A stretch of 64,000 bases of DNA. It comes from Actinoplanes sp. N902-109. Lineage in GTDB: Bacteria > Actinomycetota > Actinomycetes > Mycobacteriales > Micromonosporaceae. The notes under the pieces are model-generated. The model searched no databases. It was not told the origin of the DNA and worked only from the letters and a program-made list of their open reading frames with translations. Shown piece by piece: positions 45,550-53,812 of the stretch. How positions within the stretch are numbered: the stretch's first letter is position 1; the number at the start of each line of letters is the position of its first letter. The DNA is taken from positions 5,705,501-5,769,500 of the forward strand of contig NC_021191.1 of NCBI RefSeq assembly GCF_000389965.1. Reading direction: 5' to 3'. A program made the translations under genes and the position numbers.

Positions 45550-46170
45550 TCATGGCTGCCGGCCCGGGCTGGTCGCGCGGGCGAGCCAGTTCCGGGCCAG
45601 CCAGGTCATGTAGCCGCCGTAGGTCGCGGTGCAGGCGGCGACCCCGACGGCGACCAGCGCGGCCACCTGGTCCGCGGGGGCGTCCGTCGCGGCGAGCACC
45701 ACGATGCCGGCCACCGCGACGAGGACGGTCCAGGTGGCGAGGTACAGGTCGACCGTACGGTGGAAGATGCGGGCCATCGGGTAGAAGTGCACGCCCACGA
45801 TCAGGGCGATGACCGGGACCGCGAAGTCCTGGTTGCCGGTGGCGTTGAGCACGATCACGGCGATCCAGATGGCCGCGATCTCGGCGCCGAAGACGAAGCC
45901 GAACGAGCGGCCGGTGGTGCGCTGCTGGTGCCAGTCCGCGTCGGACAGGCCGGCCGGGAACAACGCGCGGGAGCGGATCAGGCGGATCGCCGTGCTCACG
46001 AAGATCGCGGCGGCCACCAGGGCGAGGGCGAGCACCGTCCAGGCGAGGGCGGCGGGCCATGCTGCGAACGTGTTGCCCACCCATCCGACGGTGAAGAAGG
46101 TCATCAGGAACAGGCCGCTGACCAGGCCGCTGAGGGCAGCGCGGGGCGGCAGGGTGCCGGGGTGAGTCAT
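45550..46170 (-). CDS. Integral membrane protein of unknown function (206 aa)
   Basis: Six predicted helices (G-L-F-L-M-T-F-F-T-V-G-W, A-L-A-W-T-V-L-A-L-A-L-V-A-A-A, I-A-A-I-W-I-A-V-I-V-L, V-I-A-L-I-V-G-V-H-F-Y, T-V-L-V-A-V-A-G-I, V-A-A-C-T-A-T-Y). A conserved-looking H-F-Y-P-M-A-R-I-F motif follows helix 4. No enzymatic motif. The start is supported by a TAGGGT box 6 bases upstream on the minus strand (46177-46182). The gap to the next membrane gene is 31 bases, so both may be one transcript. Confidence 0.68.
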   Translation of the reverse strand: MTHPGTLPPRAALSGLVSGLFLMTFFTVGWVGNTFAAWPAALAWTVLALALVAAAIFVSTAIRLIRSRALFPAGLSDADWHQQRTTGRSFGFVFGAEIAAIWIAVIVLNATGNQDFAVPVIALIVGVHFYPMARIFHRTVDLYLATWTVLVAVAGIVVLAATDAPADQVAALVAVGVAACTATYGGYMTWLARNWLARATSPGRQP

Positions 46171-46176
46171 CCGGTG

Positions 46177-46182
46177 ACCCTA
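46177..46182 (-). promoter_or_regulatory. Leaderless -10 box TAGGGT (minus strand)
   Basis: TAGGGT on the minus strand lies 6 bases before the ATG complementary to 46168-46170. Confidence 0.5.
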
Positions 46183-46233
46183 ACCAGCGCGGGACAGCGC
46201 CGGACAGCTAGGGTTTTCCCTCTTCCTGTCGAT

Positions 46234-46254
46234 CGACGTTCTTATATAGCGTCG
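46234..46254 (+). promoter_or_regulatory. Likely M4 protease promoter region
   Basis: CGACG-TTCTTATATAG-CGTCG is an inverted repeat around an AT-rich core containing TATATA, 45 bases before the protease ATG. It may be the -10 region with a flanking operator. Confidence 0.4.
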
Positions 46255-46298
46255 CTCCGAGCCCGCCCGCAGGACCCGGGCGGGGAAGGAGTACGCAG

Positions 46299-47831
46299 AT
46301 GTCCCGATCCCACTTCGTCGCCGCGCTGGGGACCGCAGCCGTGGTCACCGCCGCGATGACTGCCGGACCGGCGCACGCCGCACCGTCGGCGCCGCCCAGC
46401 GGACCGCAGCTCGCCGCCAGCAAGGCGTCATCACTGGTCGCGGCGCGTCCCGCGTACCTGCACGCCGGGCCCAACGAGGCGTTCCAGCAGCAACGGGTGA
46501 TCTCCTCGGCGGGGCTGCAGGCCGTGCCGTACGAGCGTACGTACAAGGGCCTGAAGGTGACGGGCGGCGACTTCGTCGTGCTGACCGACGCCGCCGGGCA
46601 GGTGCTCTACACCTCGGTGGCGCAGAGCTCGCCGCTCGGTGAGCTGTCCACCACGCCCAAGCTGACCAGCGCGGCCGCCTCGGCCGTCGCCGAGAAGCAG
46701 CTGACCAGCGTGACCGGCAACGAGGGCACCAGCCTCGTGGTCTTCGCCGAGGAGGGCAAGGCGGCCAAGCTTGCCTGGCAGACCACGGTCGTGGGCACCG
46801 GGGCCGAGGGGCCGAGCCGGTTGACCGTGGACGTCGACGCGACGTCCGGCGCGGTCCTCCGTACCGAACAGCACGTCACCGACGTGACCGGCAGCGGGAC
46901 CGGCTGGATCAACGGCTCGGTCAGCCTCGACACCACCCAGTCGGGCTCGACGTACACCATGAAGGACCCGAACACCACCAACCTGAGCTGCCAGGACGCC
47001 TCGACCCGGGCGACCTTCTCCGGTCCGGACAACGTGTGGGGCAACGGCACCGGCACCAGCAAGGAAACCGGTTGTGTCGACGCCCTCTACGTCGCCGAGA
47101 AGCAGAAGGCGATGCTGAGCTCGTGGCTGGGCCGCAACGGGCAGAACGGCAGCGGTGGCGCGTGGCCGCTGCGGGTCGGCCTGAACGACCAGAACGCCTA
47201 CTACGACGGCACCCAGGTGCAGATCGGCAAGAACACCGCGGGCAAGTGGATCTCGTCGGCTGACGTCGTGGGTCACGAGCTGGGCCACGGCATCGACGAC
47301 ACCACGCCGGGCGGCATCTCCAAGAGCGGCACCCAGGAGTTCGTGGCCGACACGTTCGGCGCGGCCACCGAGGCGTTCGCCAACAACCCGAACGACCCGC
47401 CGGACTACCAGGTCGGCGAGGAAGTGAACCTGGTCGGCAGCGGCCCGATCCGGTACATGTACAACCCGTCGCTGGCCGGGGACTCGAACTGCTACTCCAG
47501 CAGCACCCCGGGCTCCGAGGTGCACGCGGCGGCCGGCCCGGGCAACCACTGGTTCTACCTGCTCGCCCAGGGCACCAGCGGCAACGGCCAGCCCGCCAGC
47601 ACCACGTGCAACAGCACGACGGTCACCGGCGTCGGCATCCAGACCGCCATCAAGGTCATGTACAACGCCATGCTGCTCAAGACGTCCAGCTCGTCGTACC
47701 TGAAGTACCGCGTCTGGACGCTCACCGCGGCCAAGGCGCTCACCCCGGGCAACTGCACGACCTTCAACGCGGTCAAGGCCGCGTGGAACGGCGTCAGCGT
47801 CCCGGCGCAGTCCGGCGAACCCACCTGCTGA
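46299..47831 (+). CDS. Secreted M4 (thermolysin-like) metalloprotease
   Basis: 510-residue precursor: signal peptide (to about residue 28, A-H-A-A-P), propeptide with FTP-like region (V-P-Y-E-R-T-Y-K-G-L-K-V-T-G-G-D-F) and PepSY-like segment, then the peptidase. Zinc ligands are His326 and His330 in H-E-L-G-H, with Glu327 as catalytic base, and Glu347 in Q-E-F-V-A-D-T-F-G. The later V-H-A-A-A-G-P-G-N-H-W-F-Y-L corresponds to the transition-state-binding region. Ribosome site GGGGAAGGAG before ATG 46299. The extracellular protein-degrading role is typical of saprophytic actinobacteria. It is ended by a strong T-tailed hairpin. Confidence 0.92.
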   Translation: MSRSHFVAALGTAAVVTAAMTAGPAHAAPSAPPSGPQLAASKASSLVAARPAYLHAGPNEAFQQQRVISSAGLQAVPYERTYKGLKVTGGDFVVLTDAAGQVLYTSVAQSSPLGELSTTPKLTSAAASAVAEKQLTSVTGNEGTSLVVFAEEGKAAKLAWQTTVVGTGAEGPSRLTVDVDATSGAVLRTEQHVTDVTGSGTGWINGSVSLDTTQSGSTYTMKDPNTTNLSCQDASTRATFSGPDNVWGNGTGTSKETGCVDALYVAEKQKAMLSSWLGRNGQNGSGGAWPLRVGLNDQNAYYDGTQVQIGKNTAGKWISSADVVGHELGHGIDDTTPGGISKSGTQEFVADTFGAATEAFANNPNDPPDYQVGEEVNLVGSGPIRYMYNPSLAGDSNCYSSSTPGSEVHAAAGPGNHWFYLLAQGTSGNGQPASTTCNSTTVTGVGIQTAIKVMYNAMLLKTSSSSYLKYRVWTLTAAKALTPGNCTTFNAVKAAWNGVSVPAQSGEPTC

Positions 47832-47847
47832 GTTATCCACAGGCAGG

Positions 47848-47890
47848 GTAGCGGGGGCGGCTTTTCCTCAGCCGCCCCCGCTACATTTTT
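47848..47890 (+). terminator. Intrinsic terminator after the M4 protease
   Basis: GTAGCGGGGGCGGCT (47848-47862) pairs perfectly with 47870-47884 over 15 bp around TTTCCTC, followed by ATTTTT. It is the only hairpin in the window with a real T tract. The base of its right arm plus the tail also forms the -10 box of the next gene. Confidence 0.88.
47882..47887 (+). promoter_or_regulatory. Leaderless -10 box TACATT overlapping the terminator
   Basis: TACATT uses the last three bases of the terminator stem and the start of its T tail, 7 bases before ATG 47895. Confidence 0.5.
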
Positions 47891-47894
47891 CGGC

Positions 47895-49502
47895 ATGGAG
47901 ACTCACGAGGTCGTCAACCAGCCACCACCCCTGCTCGGCCACGACATCGCCGCGGACAGCGCGCTGCTCGAGGCCGTCACGCGCGAGGGCGCCGGGTGGG
48001 CGGCCGACGATCTGCACCGGCTGGGCAAGCTGGGCGGCCAGGAGGAGGCGCAGCGCTGGGCCGACGAGGCCAACCGGCACGAACCACGCCTGCGCACCCA
48101 CGACCGCTACGGCCACCGTGTCGACGAGGTCGACTTCCACCCCTCCTGGCACCGGCTGATGGAGGTGGCGGTCGGCGAGGGCCTGGCCGCCGCGCCGTGG
48201 GCCGACCCCCGGCCGGGGGCGCATGTGGCCCGGGCGGCGGGCCTGTTCACCTGGGGCCAGGTCGAGGCCGGCCACACCTGCCCGGTCTCCATGACGTACG
48301 CCGTCGTGCCCGCCCTGCGCGCCGGCCCCGAGCTCGCCGCGACCTACGAGCCGCTGCTCACCAGCCGCGTCTACGACCCGGGCCTGCGCACCCCGGCCAC
48401 CAAACGGGGCCTGCTCGCCGGCATGGGGATGACCGAGAAACAGGGCGGTTCCGACGTACGCGCGAACACCACGGTCGCCGCCCCGCAGGCCGACGGGAGC
48501 TACCGGTTGCGCGGCCACAAGTGGTTCACCAGCGCGCCGATGTGCGACCTGTTCCTGGTGCTGGCGCAGGCCCCGGCCGGGCTGTCCTGCTTCCTGGTGC
48601 CGCGGGTGCTGCCCGACGGCACCCGCAACACGTTCCGCATCCAGCGGCTCAAGGACAAGCTCGGCAACCGCAGCAACGCCAGCAGCGAGCCCGAGTTCGA
48701 CGACACGGTGGCCTGGCTGGTCGGCGAGGAGGGCCGCGGCGTCCGCACCATCATCGGCATGGTCGCCATGACCCGCCTCGACTGCGTGGTCGGCTCGGCC
48801 TCGGGCATGCGCGCCGCCCTGGTGCAGGCGCTGCACCACACCCGGCACCGCGCGGCCTTCGGCGGCCCGCTGATCGGCAAGCCGCTGATGCGCGCCGTCC
48901 TGGCCGATCTCGCCCTCGAGACCGAGGCGGCGACCACCCTGGCCCTGCGCCTGGCCGGCGCGGTCGACCGCGGCGAGACCGCCTTCAGCCGCCTGGCCGT
49001 CCCGCTGAGCAAGTACTGGGTCTGCAAGCGCCAGCCCGCCGTGGTCGGCGAGGCCCTCGAATGCCTGGGTGGCAACGGCTACGTCGAGGAGTCCGGTCTC
49101 CCCCGCCTCTACCGCGACGCCCCGCTCAACTCCATCTGGGAGGGCTCCGGCAACGTCCAGACCCTCGACGTCCTGCGCGCCCTCCGCAAGGACCCCGACT
49201 CCCTCGACGCCTACCGGGCCGAGCTCACCGCGGCAGCCGGCGCCGACCACCGCCTCGACCGCGCCGCCGCCGCCCTGTTCGACCTGCTGACCGCCGACGA
49301 CCTCGAACCGCAGGGCCGCCGCATCGTCGAACGCATGGCCGTGACCCTGCAAGCGGCCCTGCTGGTCCGGCACGCACCCGCGGCGGTGGCCGACGCCTTC
49401 TGCGCCGCCCGCCTCACCCCGGACAACGCCGGCCTGACCTTCGGCACCCTCCCCCACGGCCTCGACACCACCGCCATCATCGACCGGGCCCTGCCCGCCT
49501 GA
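47895..49502 (+). CDS. aidB: AidB-like acyl-CoA dehydrogenase
   Basis: 535 residues, the length of AidB (about 540), with the AidB N-terminal domain (N-Q-P-P-P-L-L-G-H-D), FAD-binding G-M-G-M-T-E-K-Q-G-G-S-D-V-R, W-F-T-S-A-P-M, the R-L-K-D-K-L-G-N-R-S-N-A-S-S-E motif typical of this group, and L-E-C-L-G-G-N-G-Y-V-E-E plus I-W-E-G-S-G-N. AidB is a flavoprotein of the adaptive response to DNA alkylation; some homologs are general acyl-CoA dehydrogenases. Start ATG 47895 has no ribosome site but TACATT 7 bases upstream. Confidence 0.88.
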   Translation: METHEVVNQPPPLLGHDIAADSALLEAVTREGAGWAADDLHRLGKLGGQEEAQRWADEANRHEPRLRTHDRYGHRVDEVDFHPSWHRLMEVAVGEGLAAAPWADPRPGAHVARAAGLFTWGQVEAGHTCPVSMTYAVVPALRAGPELAATYEPLLTSRVYDPGLRTPATKRGLLAGMGMTEKQGGSDVRANTTVAAPQADGSYRLRGHKWFTSAPMCDLFLVLAQAPAGLSCFLVPRVLPDGTRNTFRIQRLKDKLGNRSNASSEPEFDDTVAWLVGEEGRGVRTIIGMVAMTRLDCVVGSASGMRAALVQALHHTRHRAAFGGPLIGKPLMRAVLADLALETEAATTLALRLAGAVDRGETAFSRLAVPLSKYWVCKRQPAVVGEALECLGGNGYVEESGLPRLYRDAPLNSIWEGSGNVQTLDVLRALRKDPDSLDAYRAELTAAAGADHRLDRAAAALFDLLTADDLEPQGRRIVERMAVTLQAALLVRHAPAAVADAFCAARLTPDNAGLTFGTLPHGLDTTAIIDRALPA

Positions 49503-49800
49503 GCCCGGCACCCGGCAGGGCCGTCGCTGATCCTGGGTCGGCGCTGCCACAGCCGGCAGCAGCCGCACTGATCGGCGCCTTGATCGGGTCGTTCCCGGCG
49601 CTGGTCACCGGGTTGGCGGCAGCGGCGTTCCCGGAGTTCCACCACTTCTCGCCTGCGATCAGCTGGATCAGGTGGCACGCCCGGAACGACCCGGACTCGG
49701 TCGGCACGGCGACGGGCCGGGACTACGAGGTGGAGAACCCGCGGTCAGCCCGGAACCGCAGTGGTCGCCGGCCTGGACATCGCTGCCCATGACCAGCTGC
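49503..49800. other. Gap with a possible membrane-protein fragment
   Basis: No start codon with support. One frame reads A-A-L-I-G-A-L-I-G-S-F-P-A-L-V-T-G-L-A-A in the middle, like a membrane helix pair of a lost gene, and runs to a TGA near 49790. Treated as non-coding. Confidence 0.45.
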
Positions 49801-50038
49801 GGGGTCGCGCGACAGCCGCCGTCGCGGGGCTGCGCGACAGCCGCCATCGCGGGGTCGCGCGACAGCCGCCATCGCGGGGTCGCGCAACAGCCGCCATCGC
49901 GGGGTCGCGCAACAGCCGCCATCGCGGGGTCGCGCAACAGCCGCCATCGCGGGGTCGCGCAACAGCCGCCATCGCGAGGCTGCGCGACAGCCGCCATCGC
50001 GGGGTCGCGCGACAGCCGCCATCGCGAGGCTGCGCGAC
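49801..50038. repeat. 25-bp minisatellite array (nine full copies plus a partial)
   Basis: Head-to-tail copies begin at 49801, 49826, 49851, 49876, 49901, 49926, 49951, 49976 and 50001, with a partial at 50026. Consensus GGGGTCGCGC then RACAGCCGCCATCGC. Copies 4-7 are identical (AACAG form); others carry GACAG, which creates the palindrome GTCGCGCGAC, or a GGCTG start. There are no spacers, so this is not CRISPR. Confidence 0.92.
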
Positions 50039-50188
50039 GGCGGCCGGAGTCGATGCCGCCCTGCCTCCCACCGCGCGGGCAGCCGATGTCAACGATCCGC
50101 AGGACCGGCTGCCCGGCGACCTCAGCCGGTCGTTGCGCCGGCCGCGCGGACCAGCAGGGCCGCGGGGCGCTGACACAACCGGGCGGGG

Positions 50189-50845
50189 TCAGCGGTCGAG
50201 GCGCCAGCGGATGTCGGGGCGGCGTTCGCGGGCCGGGCCGGCGGCGGGTGGGGAGCCGGCGTGGCCGACGGCGGCCATCGAGATGACCTGCCAGTGGTCC
50301 GGGATCGCGAAGTCCTCGACGATGCCGTCGAGATCGAAGGCCCGGAACTGGCGCACGTGCAGGCCCAGCGCCGCGGCCTGCACGGTGAGGTGCGCGACCG
50401 CCTGACCGAGGTCGTACAGGGCGAACTCGGAGTATTCCCAGTCGGTCCCGGCGACGTAGCGATGGGCGAGGTTGACGACCAGCGCGCCGGCGTCCGGGGC
50501 CCAGCGGGCTGAGCTGCGGGCGAGATGGCGGACGAGGCGTTCGTGGGCGGGGTCGCCGCGCATGGCGACCAGGAAGCTCCAGGGTTGCGAGTTGCCGGCG
50601 GAGGGCGCCCAGCGGGCCGCCTCGATCAGCGACGCCATCTGCTCCGGCGACACGGTGTGCCGCCGGTCGAAGCCGGCCGGGCTGAGCCTGTCGCGCAACA
50701 GCGGATGCAGGGCCGGCGACGGAAGCGGGGCCGGCGACGGGAGCGGGGCCGGCGACGGAAGCGGGGCCGGCGACGGGAGCGGGGCCGGCGACGGGAGCGG
50801 GGCCGGCGACGGGAGCGGGGCTGAAGAACCGTCGGCCATGGACAT
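50189..50845 (-). CDS. Nitroreductase family protein with P-L-P-S-P-A repeat leader
   Basis: 218 residues. The core is the FMN nitroreductase fold: R-R-H-T-V-S-P-E-Q, A-A-R-W-A-P-S-A-G-N-S-Q-P-W for FMN binding, Y-D-L-G-Q-A-V-A-H-L-T-V-Q-A-A-A-L-G-L-H, and A-A-V-G-H-A-G near the end. It reduces nitro or quinone compounds with NAD(P)H. The first ~45 residues are six tandem P-L-P-S-P-A units, encoded by an 18-bp DNA repeat. ATG complementary to 50843-50845, five bases after the MarR stop, so it is probably the MarR-controlled second cistron. Confidence 0.85.
   Translation of the reverse strand: MSMADGSSAPLPSPAPLPSPAPLPSPAPLPSPAPLPSPAPLPSPALHPLLRDRLSPAGFDRRHTVSPEQMASLIEAARWAPSAGNSQPWSFLVAMRGDPAHERLVRHLARSSARWAPDAGALVVNLAHRYVAGTDWEYSEFALYDLGQAVAHLTVQAAALGLHVRQFRAFDLDGIVEDFAIPDHWQVISMAAVGHAGSPPAAGPARERRPDIRWRLDR
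50712..50819 (-). repeat. Six 18-bp repeats encoding P-L-P-S-P-A
   Basis: GCCGGCGACGGAAGCGGG and near-identical copies, period 18 bp, in frame at the 5' end of the nitroreductase gene. Only an A/G alternation separates copies. Confidence 0.85.
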
Positions 50846-50850
50846 GGAAT

Positions 50851-51339
50851 CTATCGTCGCTGCAGGCGTTTGTCGCCCGCGACGCTCGCCGCGGTGATGC
50901 GGTCCACGAACGCGGCGACCAGGCGCAGTTCCCCGGGGTCGGTGGTCAGCAGGACCTCGGCGATCTCGGCGCCGGCCTCGGCGAGGAAGGCGCGCGCCTG
51001 CTCGCGGGCCGCGGGTTCGGGCCGCAGCGTGACCCGGCGCCGGTCGGCGTGTTCCCGGCTGCGGCGGATGTGGCCCGCCGCCTCCAGCCGGTTGAGCAGC
51101 ACGGTGGTCGCGCCGGAGGTCATGCCGATCTGGCGGGAGAGGTCCGCCGGGGACAGCGGCCGGTTGTCCTCGGCCGCCCAGACGATGTGGCCGAGCGCGT
51201 TCGCGTCCGAGGTCGGCAGGCCCATCCACGTCGCCAGATGCTGGTTGAGCTCGGCGAAACTGACCGCCCAGTCGCGCAGCCGCTGCATCGTGATCGTCTG
51301 CTCGGGCGACCAGTCGACGGTGAGCGGATCCACTGCCAT
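50851..51339 (-). CDS. MarR family transcriptional regulator
   Basis: 162 residues: W-M-G-L-P-T-S-D-A-N-A-L-G-H-I, helix-turn-helix L-S-P-A-D-L-S-R-Q-I-G-M-T-S-G-A-T-T-V-L-L-N-R-L-E, wing S-R-E-H-A-D-R-R-R-V-T-L. I start at the ATG complementary to 51337-51339 with GAAGGAAG upstream; an ATG at 51372 would put the operator inside the gene. It is divergent from the flavin monooxygenase with a palindrome between them, and upstream of nitroreductase, so it likely represses both units and responds to a redox-active or aromatic compound. Confidence 0.86.
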   Translation of the reverse strand: MAVDPLTVDWSPEQTITMQRLRDWAVSFAELNQHLATWMGLPTSDANALGHIVWAAEDNRPLSPADLSRQIGMTSGATTVLLNRLEAAGHIRRSREHADRRRVTLRPEPAAREQARAFLAEAGAEIAEVLLTTDPGELRLVAAFVDRITAASVAGDKRLQRR

Positions 51340-51351
51340 GAGGCAACTTCC

Positions 51352-51381
51352 TTCACTGTGTAGTAGCTTCACTGTAAAGCT
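51352..51381. promoter_or_regulatory. Candidate MarR operator
   Basis: TTCACTGT is repeated at 51352-51359 and 51368-51375, 16 bases apart. The second copy lies in AGCTTCACTGTAAAGCT (51365-51381), a 17-bp palindrome with one mismatch. It is AT-rich in a GC-rich background, between the divergent MarR and monooxygenase starts. Confidence 0.65.
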
Positions 51382-51405
51382 TGATGGACAGGAGTGAAGC
51401 CGGAC

Positions 51406-52611
51406 ATGACATCATCACGTGCAGTCATCTCAGGGGCCAGCATCGCCGGGCTCTCGGCCGCGTTCTGGCTGCGCCGCATCGGCTGGGACGTCACCGTCAT
51501 CGAGCGGGCGCCGAGCTTCCGCGACGGTGGCCAGAACGTCGACGTACGGGGCGTCGCCCGCGAGGTGCTCGACCGGATGGGGCTGTTCGACGCGGTCAAG
51601 GCGCAGAACACCACCGAGACCGGGACGGTGCTGGTGGACGCCTCCGGCAGGGTGCGGGCCGAACTGCCGTCGGACGGGCCGGACGGTGCCACCGCCGAAC
51701 TCGAGGTGCTGCGTGGTGATCTGGCCCGCACGATCCTCGACGCTCTGCCCGACGGGGTCACGTTCCGCTATGGCGACACGATCGAGGACGTGACCGACGG
51801 CCCCGACGACATCGCGATCACCTGCTCGTCCGGCCGGTCGCTGCGGGCGGACCTGCTGGTCATCGCCGAGGGCGTGCGCTCGGCGACCCGCGACAGACTC
51901 TTCGGCGCCGCGGTCGAGCGGCGGGAGCTGGGCATCACCATGGTGTTCGGGACGATCCCGCGCACGCCCGCCGACGACGACCGCTGGCGGTGGTACAACA
52001 CGACCGGCGGGCGCCAGATCCATCTGCGGCCCGACAACCACGGCACGACCCGCGCGATCCTCTCGTACGCCCGCAGTGCCGATCTGACCGGTCTGCGCCG
52101 GGCCGAGGCCCTGGCCCAGGTGCGGGAACGCTACGCCGACGCGGGCTGGGAGGCGCCCCGGGTCCTGGCCGGCTTCGACACTTCCGACGACGTCTACCTC
52201 GACCACCTCACCCAGATCCGGATGAAGACGTGGCACCGCGGCCGGGTGGTCCTGGCCGGCGACGCGGGCTGGTGCGTCACCCCGATGGGCGGTGGCGGGG
52301 CGTCACTCGCGCTCACCAGCGGCTACGTGCTCGCTGCCTTCCTGAGCCAGGACCCGCACAAGGCCCTTCCCGCGTACGAGGAATGGCTGCGGCCCCTCGT
52401 CGACGACGTGCAGAAACTGCCACCGGGCATCGAACACTTCGCCTATCCGCAGACGCGCCTGGGCCTGGCGGCACGCGGCGTGCTCGACCGGATCCTGACG
52501 TCGCCGCTGTTCCGTCCGCTCACGGCGAAACTCACCCAGGTCGCGGAGACAGACCGAGCTCTGCCGGCGCTTGCCCGGCAGCCTCGGGACAGCCCAGCCG
52601 ACCCCGGGTGA
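51406..52611 (+). CDS. FAD-dependent monooxygenase (PHBH-like, class A)
   Basis: 401 residues. FAD motif I-S-G-A-S-I-A-G-L-S-A-A-F-W-L with E-R at the end of strand 2; the second FAD site is L-A-G-D-A-G-W-C-V-T-P-M-G-G-G-G-A. Similar enzymes hydroxylate aromatic compounds or inactivate tetracyclines and rifamycins. ATG 51406 with GGAGTGAAG upstream; the GTG at 51394 is too close to that site. It is divergent from MarR, its likely repressor. Its last 80 bases overlap the convergent CPBP protease gene. Confidence 0.86.
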   Translation: MTSSRAVISGASIAGLSAAFWLRRIGWDVTVIERAPSFRDGGQNVDVRGVAREVLDRMGLFDAVKAQNTTETGTVLVDASGRVRAELPSDGPDGATAELEVLRGDLARTILDALPDGVTFRYGDTIEDVTDGPDDIAITCSSGRSLRADLLVIAEGVRSATRDRLFGAAVERRELGITMVFGTIPRTPADDDRWRWYNTTGGRQIHLRPDNHGTTRAILSYARSADLTGLRRAEALAQVRERYADAGWEAPRVLAGFDTSDDVYLDHLTQIRMKTWHRGRVVLAGDAGWCVTPMGGGGASLALTSGYVLAAFLSQDPHKALPAYEEWLRPLVDDVQKLPPGIEHFAYPQTRLGLAARGVLDRILTSPLFRPLTAKLTQVAETDRALPALARQPRDSPADPG

Positions 52612-53410
52612 CCACGAGCAGAACACCGGCGAGCACCCCGTAGGCGATCACGCTCGCCGTCAGGATGTGCCGGCCGGGCAGGTCGGGAAACATCGCGGGC
52701 CACAGCACGGAAAGGGCGTTGTTGTTGCTCACGTGCACCAGGGCCGCCACCGGCAGACTCTGCCCGGTCCGGTTGAAGACCCAGGTGATGACGATGCTGA
52801 GCAGGACGCCGACCAGGAAGAACAGCACCAGCGTCGCGGCGTCGTGGCCGAGCGCCCAGCCGGTGAGGAACAACGGCAGGTGCCAGCCCGACCACAGGAC
52901 ACCCAGGATCACGCTGCCGGGCAGCGGACCGTACGCCCTCTGCAGCCGGGGCAGCGCGAAGTCACGCCAGCCCGGTTCCTCGGCCAGGCCGGTGGTGAGG
53001 ATCTGCACGAGCAGCATGGGCGGATAGGCGACGAGCGCGATCAGCGGCGGCCCCTGCGCGTCGGCGATGGCGCCGGGCAGCACGAAGGTGGCAGCGATGA
53101 GGCTCGCCGGGATGCCCAGCAGGGCAAAGACATACCACCTCGCCGGGGTACGCCACCGGGTCAGCCGGGCCCGCCAGCGGCGCAGCCCCGCCGTTCCCCC
53201 GGTGCGCGCGGTGACCAGGAAGGCCGCCGCCAGCGGGCCCAGATAGGCGCCGGGCAGCAGCCCGAACAGCTCGTCGTCGCCGAGCACGACGGGGAAGGTC
53301 AGCGGCAGCACGTGCCACACGCCCGCGGAGAGGACGTACGGTGTCCACAGCAGCCAGCTGAGGCCGTACGCAAGCAGGAAGAACGAGCCGAGCGGATGCC
53401 GGCGGATCAT
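52532..53410 (-). CDS. CPBP family intramembrane metalloprotease
   Basis: 292 residues with seven or eight membrane helices. Catalytic motifs: E-E-P-G-W-R (EExxxR) near residue 170, G-W-H-L-P-L-F (FxxxH type) about 40 later, and H-V-S-N-N-N (HxxxN type). This is the CAAX-protease/bacteriocin-processing (ABI) family. ATG complementary to 53408-53410, no clear ribosome site. Convergent 80-base overlap with the monooxygenase. The next gene on the same strand is 159 bases upstream, so co-transcription is uncertain. Confidence 0.87.
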   Translation of the reverse strand: MIRRHPLGSFFLLAYGLSWLLWTPYVLSAGVWHVLPLTFPVVLGDDELFGLLPGAYLGPLAAAFLVTARTGGTAGLRRWRARLTRWRTPARWYVFALLGIPASLIAATFVLPGAIADAQGPPLIALVAYPPMLLVQILTTGLAEEPGWRDFALPRLQRAYGPLPGSVILGVLWSGWHLPLFLTGWALGHDAATLVLFFLVGVLLSIVITWVFNRTGQSLPVAALVHVSNNNALSVLWPAMFPDLPGRHILTASVIAYGVLAGVLLVVTRGRLGCPEAAGQAPAELGLSPRPG

Positions 53411-53569
53411 GGCCGGACCCGCGGGAGCACCGCCGGATCGAGCGCGACGACGGTGGCCGAGCACGCCGCCCGAGGGGCCGGGGCACCGGCCGGGCCGCGA
53501 GGGACCGCGGCGACGCCCACCCGGCAGCCCGGCAGCATCGCGGGGCCGCCCCATCCGTGGCGCTGCACG

Positions 53570-53812
53570 TCAGCCCACGCTGCGCAACAGCGACTCGACC
53601 GCGGCGACCCGCTCGGTGAGCCGGGCCAGCTCGGCCGCGACCTCCCGCTGCGAGGCGGTCGCGGCCTCGGTGACCGCCCGGTACTGCTCGAGGTGGGAAC
53701 CCGCCGCCCTCGCGCCGGCGACCCGGGCCCGGCTCACCACCACCGTGGCGGCCACCAGCCCCAGCACAACGATGACCGCGATCCAGGTCGCGGCCAGCCA
53801 ACTGTCACTCAT
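53570..53812 (-). CDS. Small membrane protein with coiled coil (80 aa)
   Basis: One N-terminal membrane helix (W-I-A-V-I-V-V-L-G-L-V-A-A-T-V-V-V) and a cytoplasmic coiled coil (E-Q-Y-R-A-V-T-E-A-A-T-A-S-Q-R-E and L-T-E-R-V-A-A-V-E-S-L-L). No known family. Its ATG overlaps the regulator gene by 8 bases (ATGAGTGA), so it is translationally coupled to it, an arrangement common for an ArsR-like repressor with its membrane partner. Confidence 0.72.
   Translation of the reverse strand: MSDSWLAATWIAVIVVLGLVAATVVVSRARVAGARAAGSHLEQYRAVTEAATASQREVAAELARLTERVAAVESLLRSVG

Noticed and set aside
49801..50038. CRISPR array
   Set aside because: The units abut with no unique spacers and no cas genes are present.
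49723..50176. Minus-strand frames reading M-A-A-V-A-R-P-R-D-G-G-C repeats
   Set aside because: The 25-bp unit is read in all three frames in turn, so the open frames are a by-product of the minisatellite.
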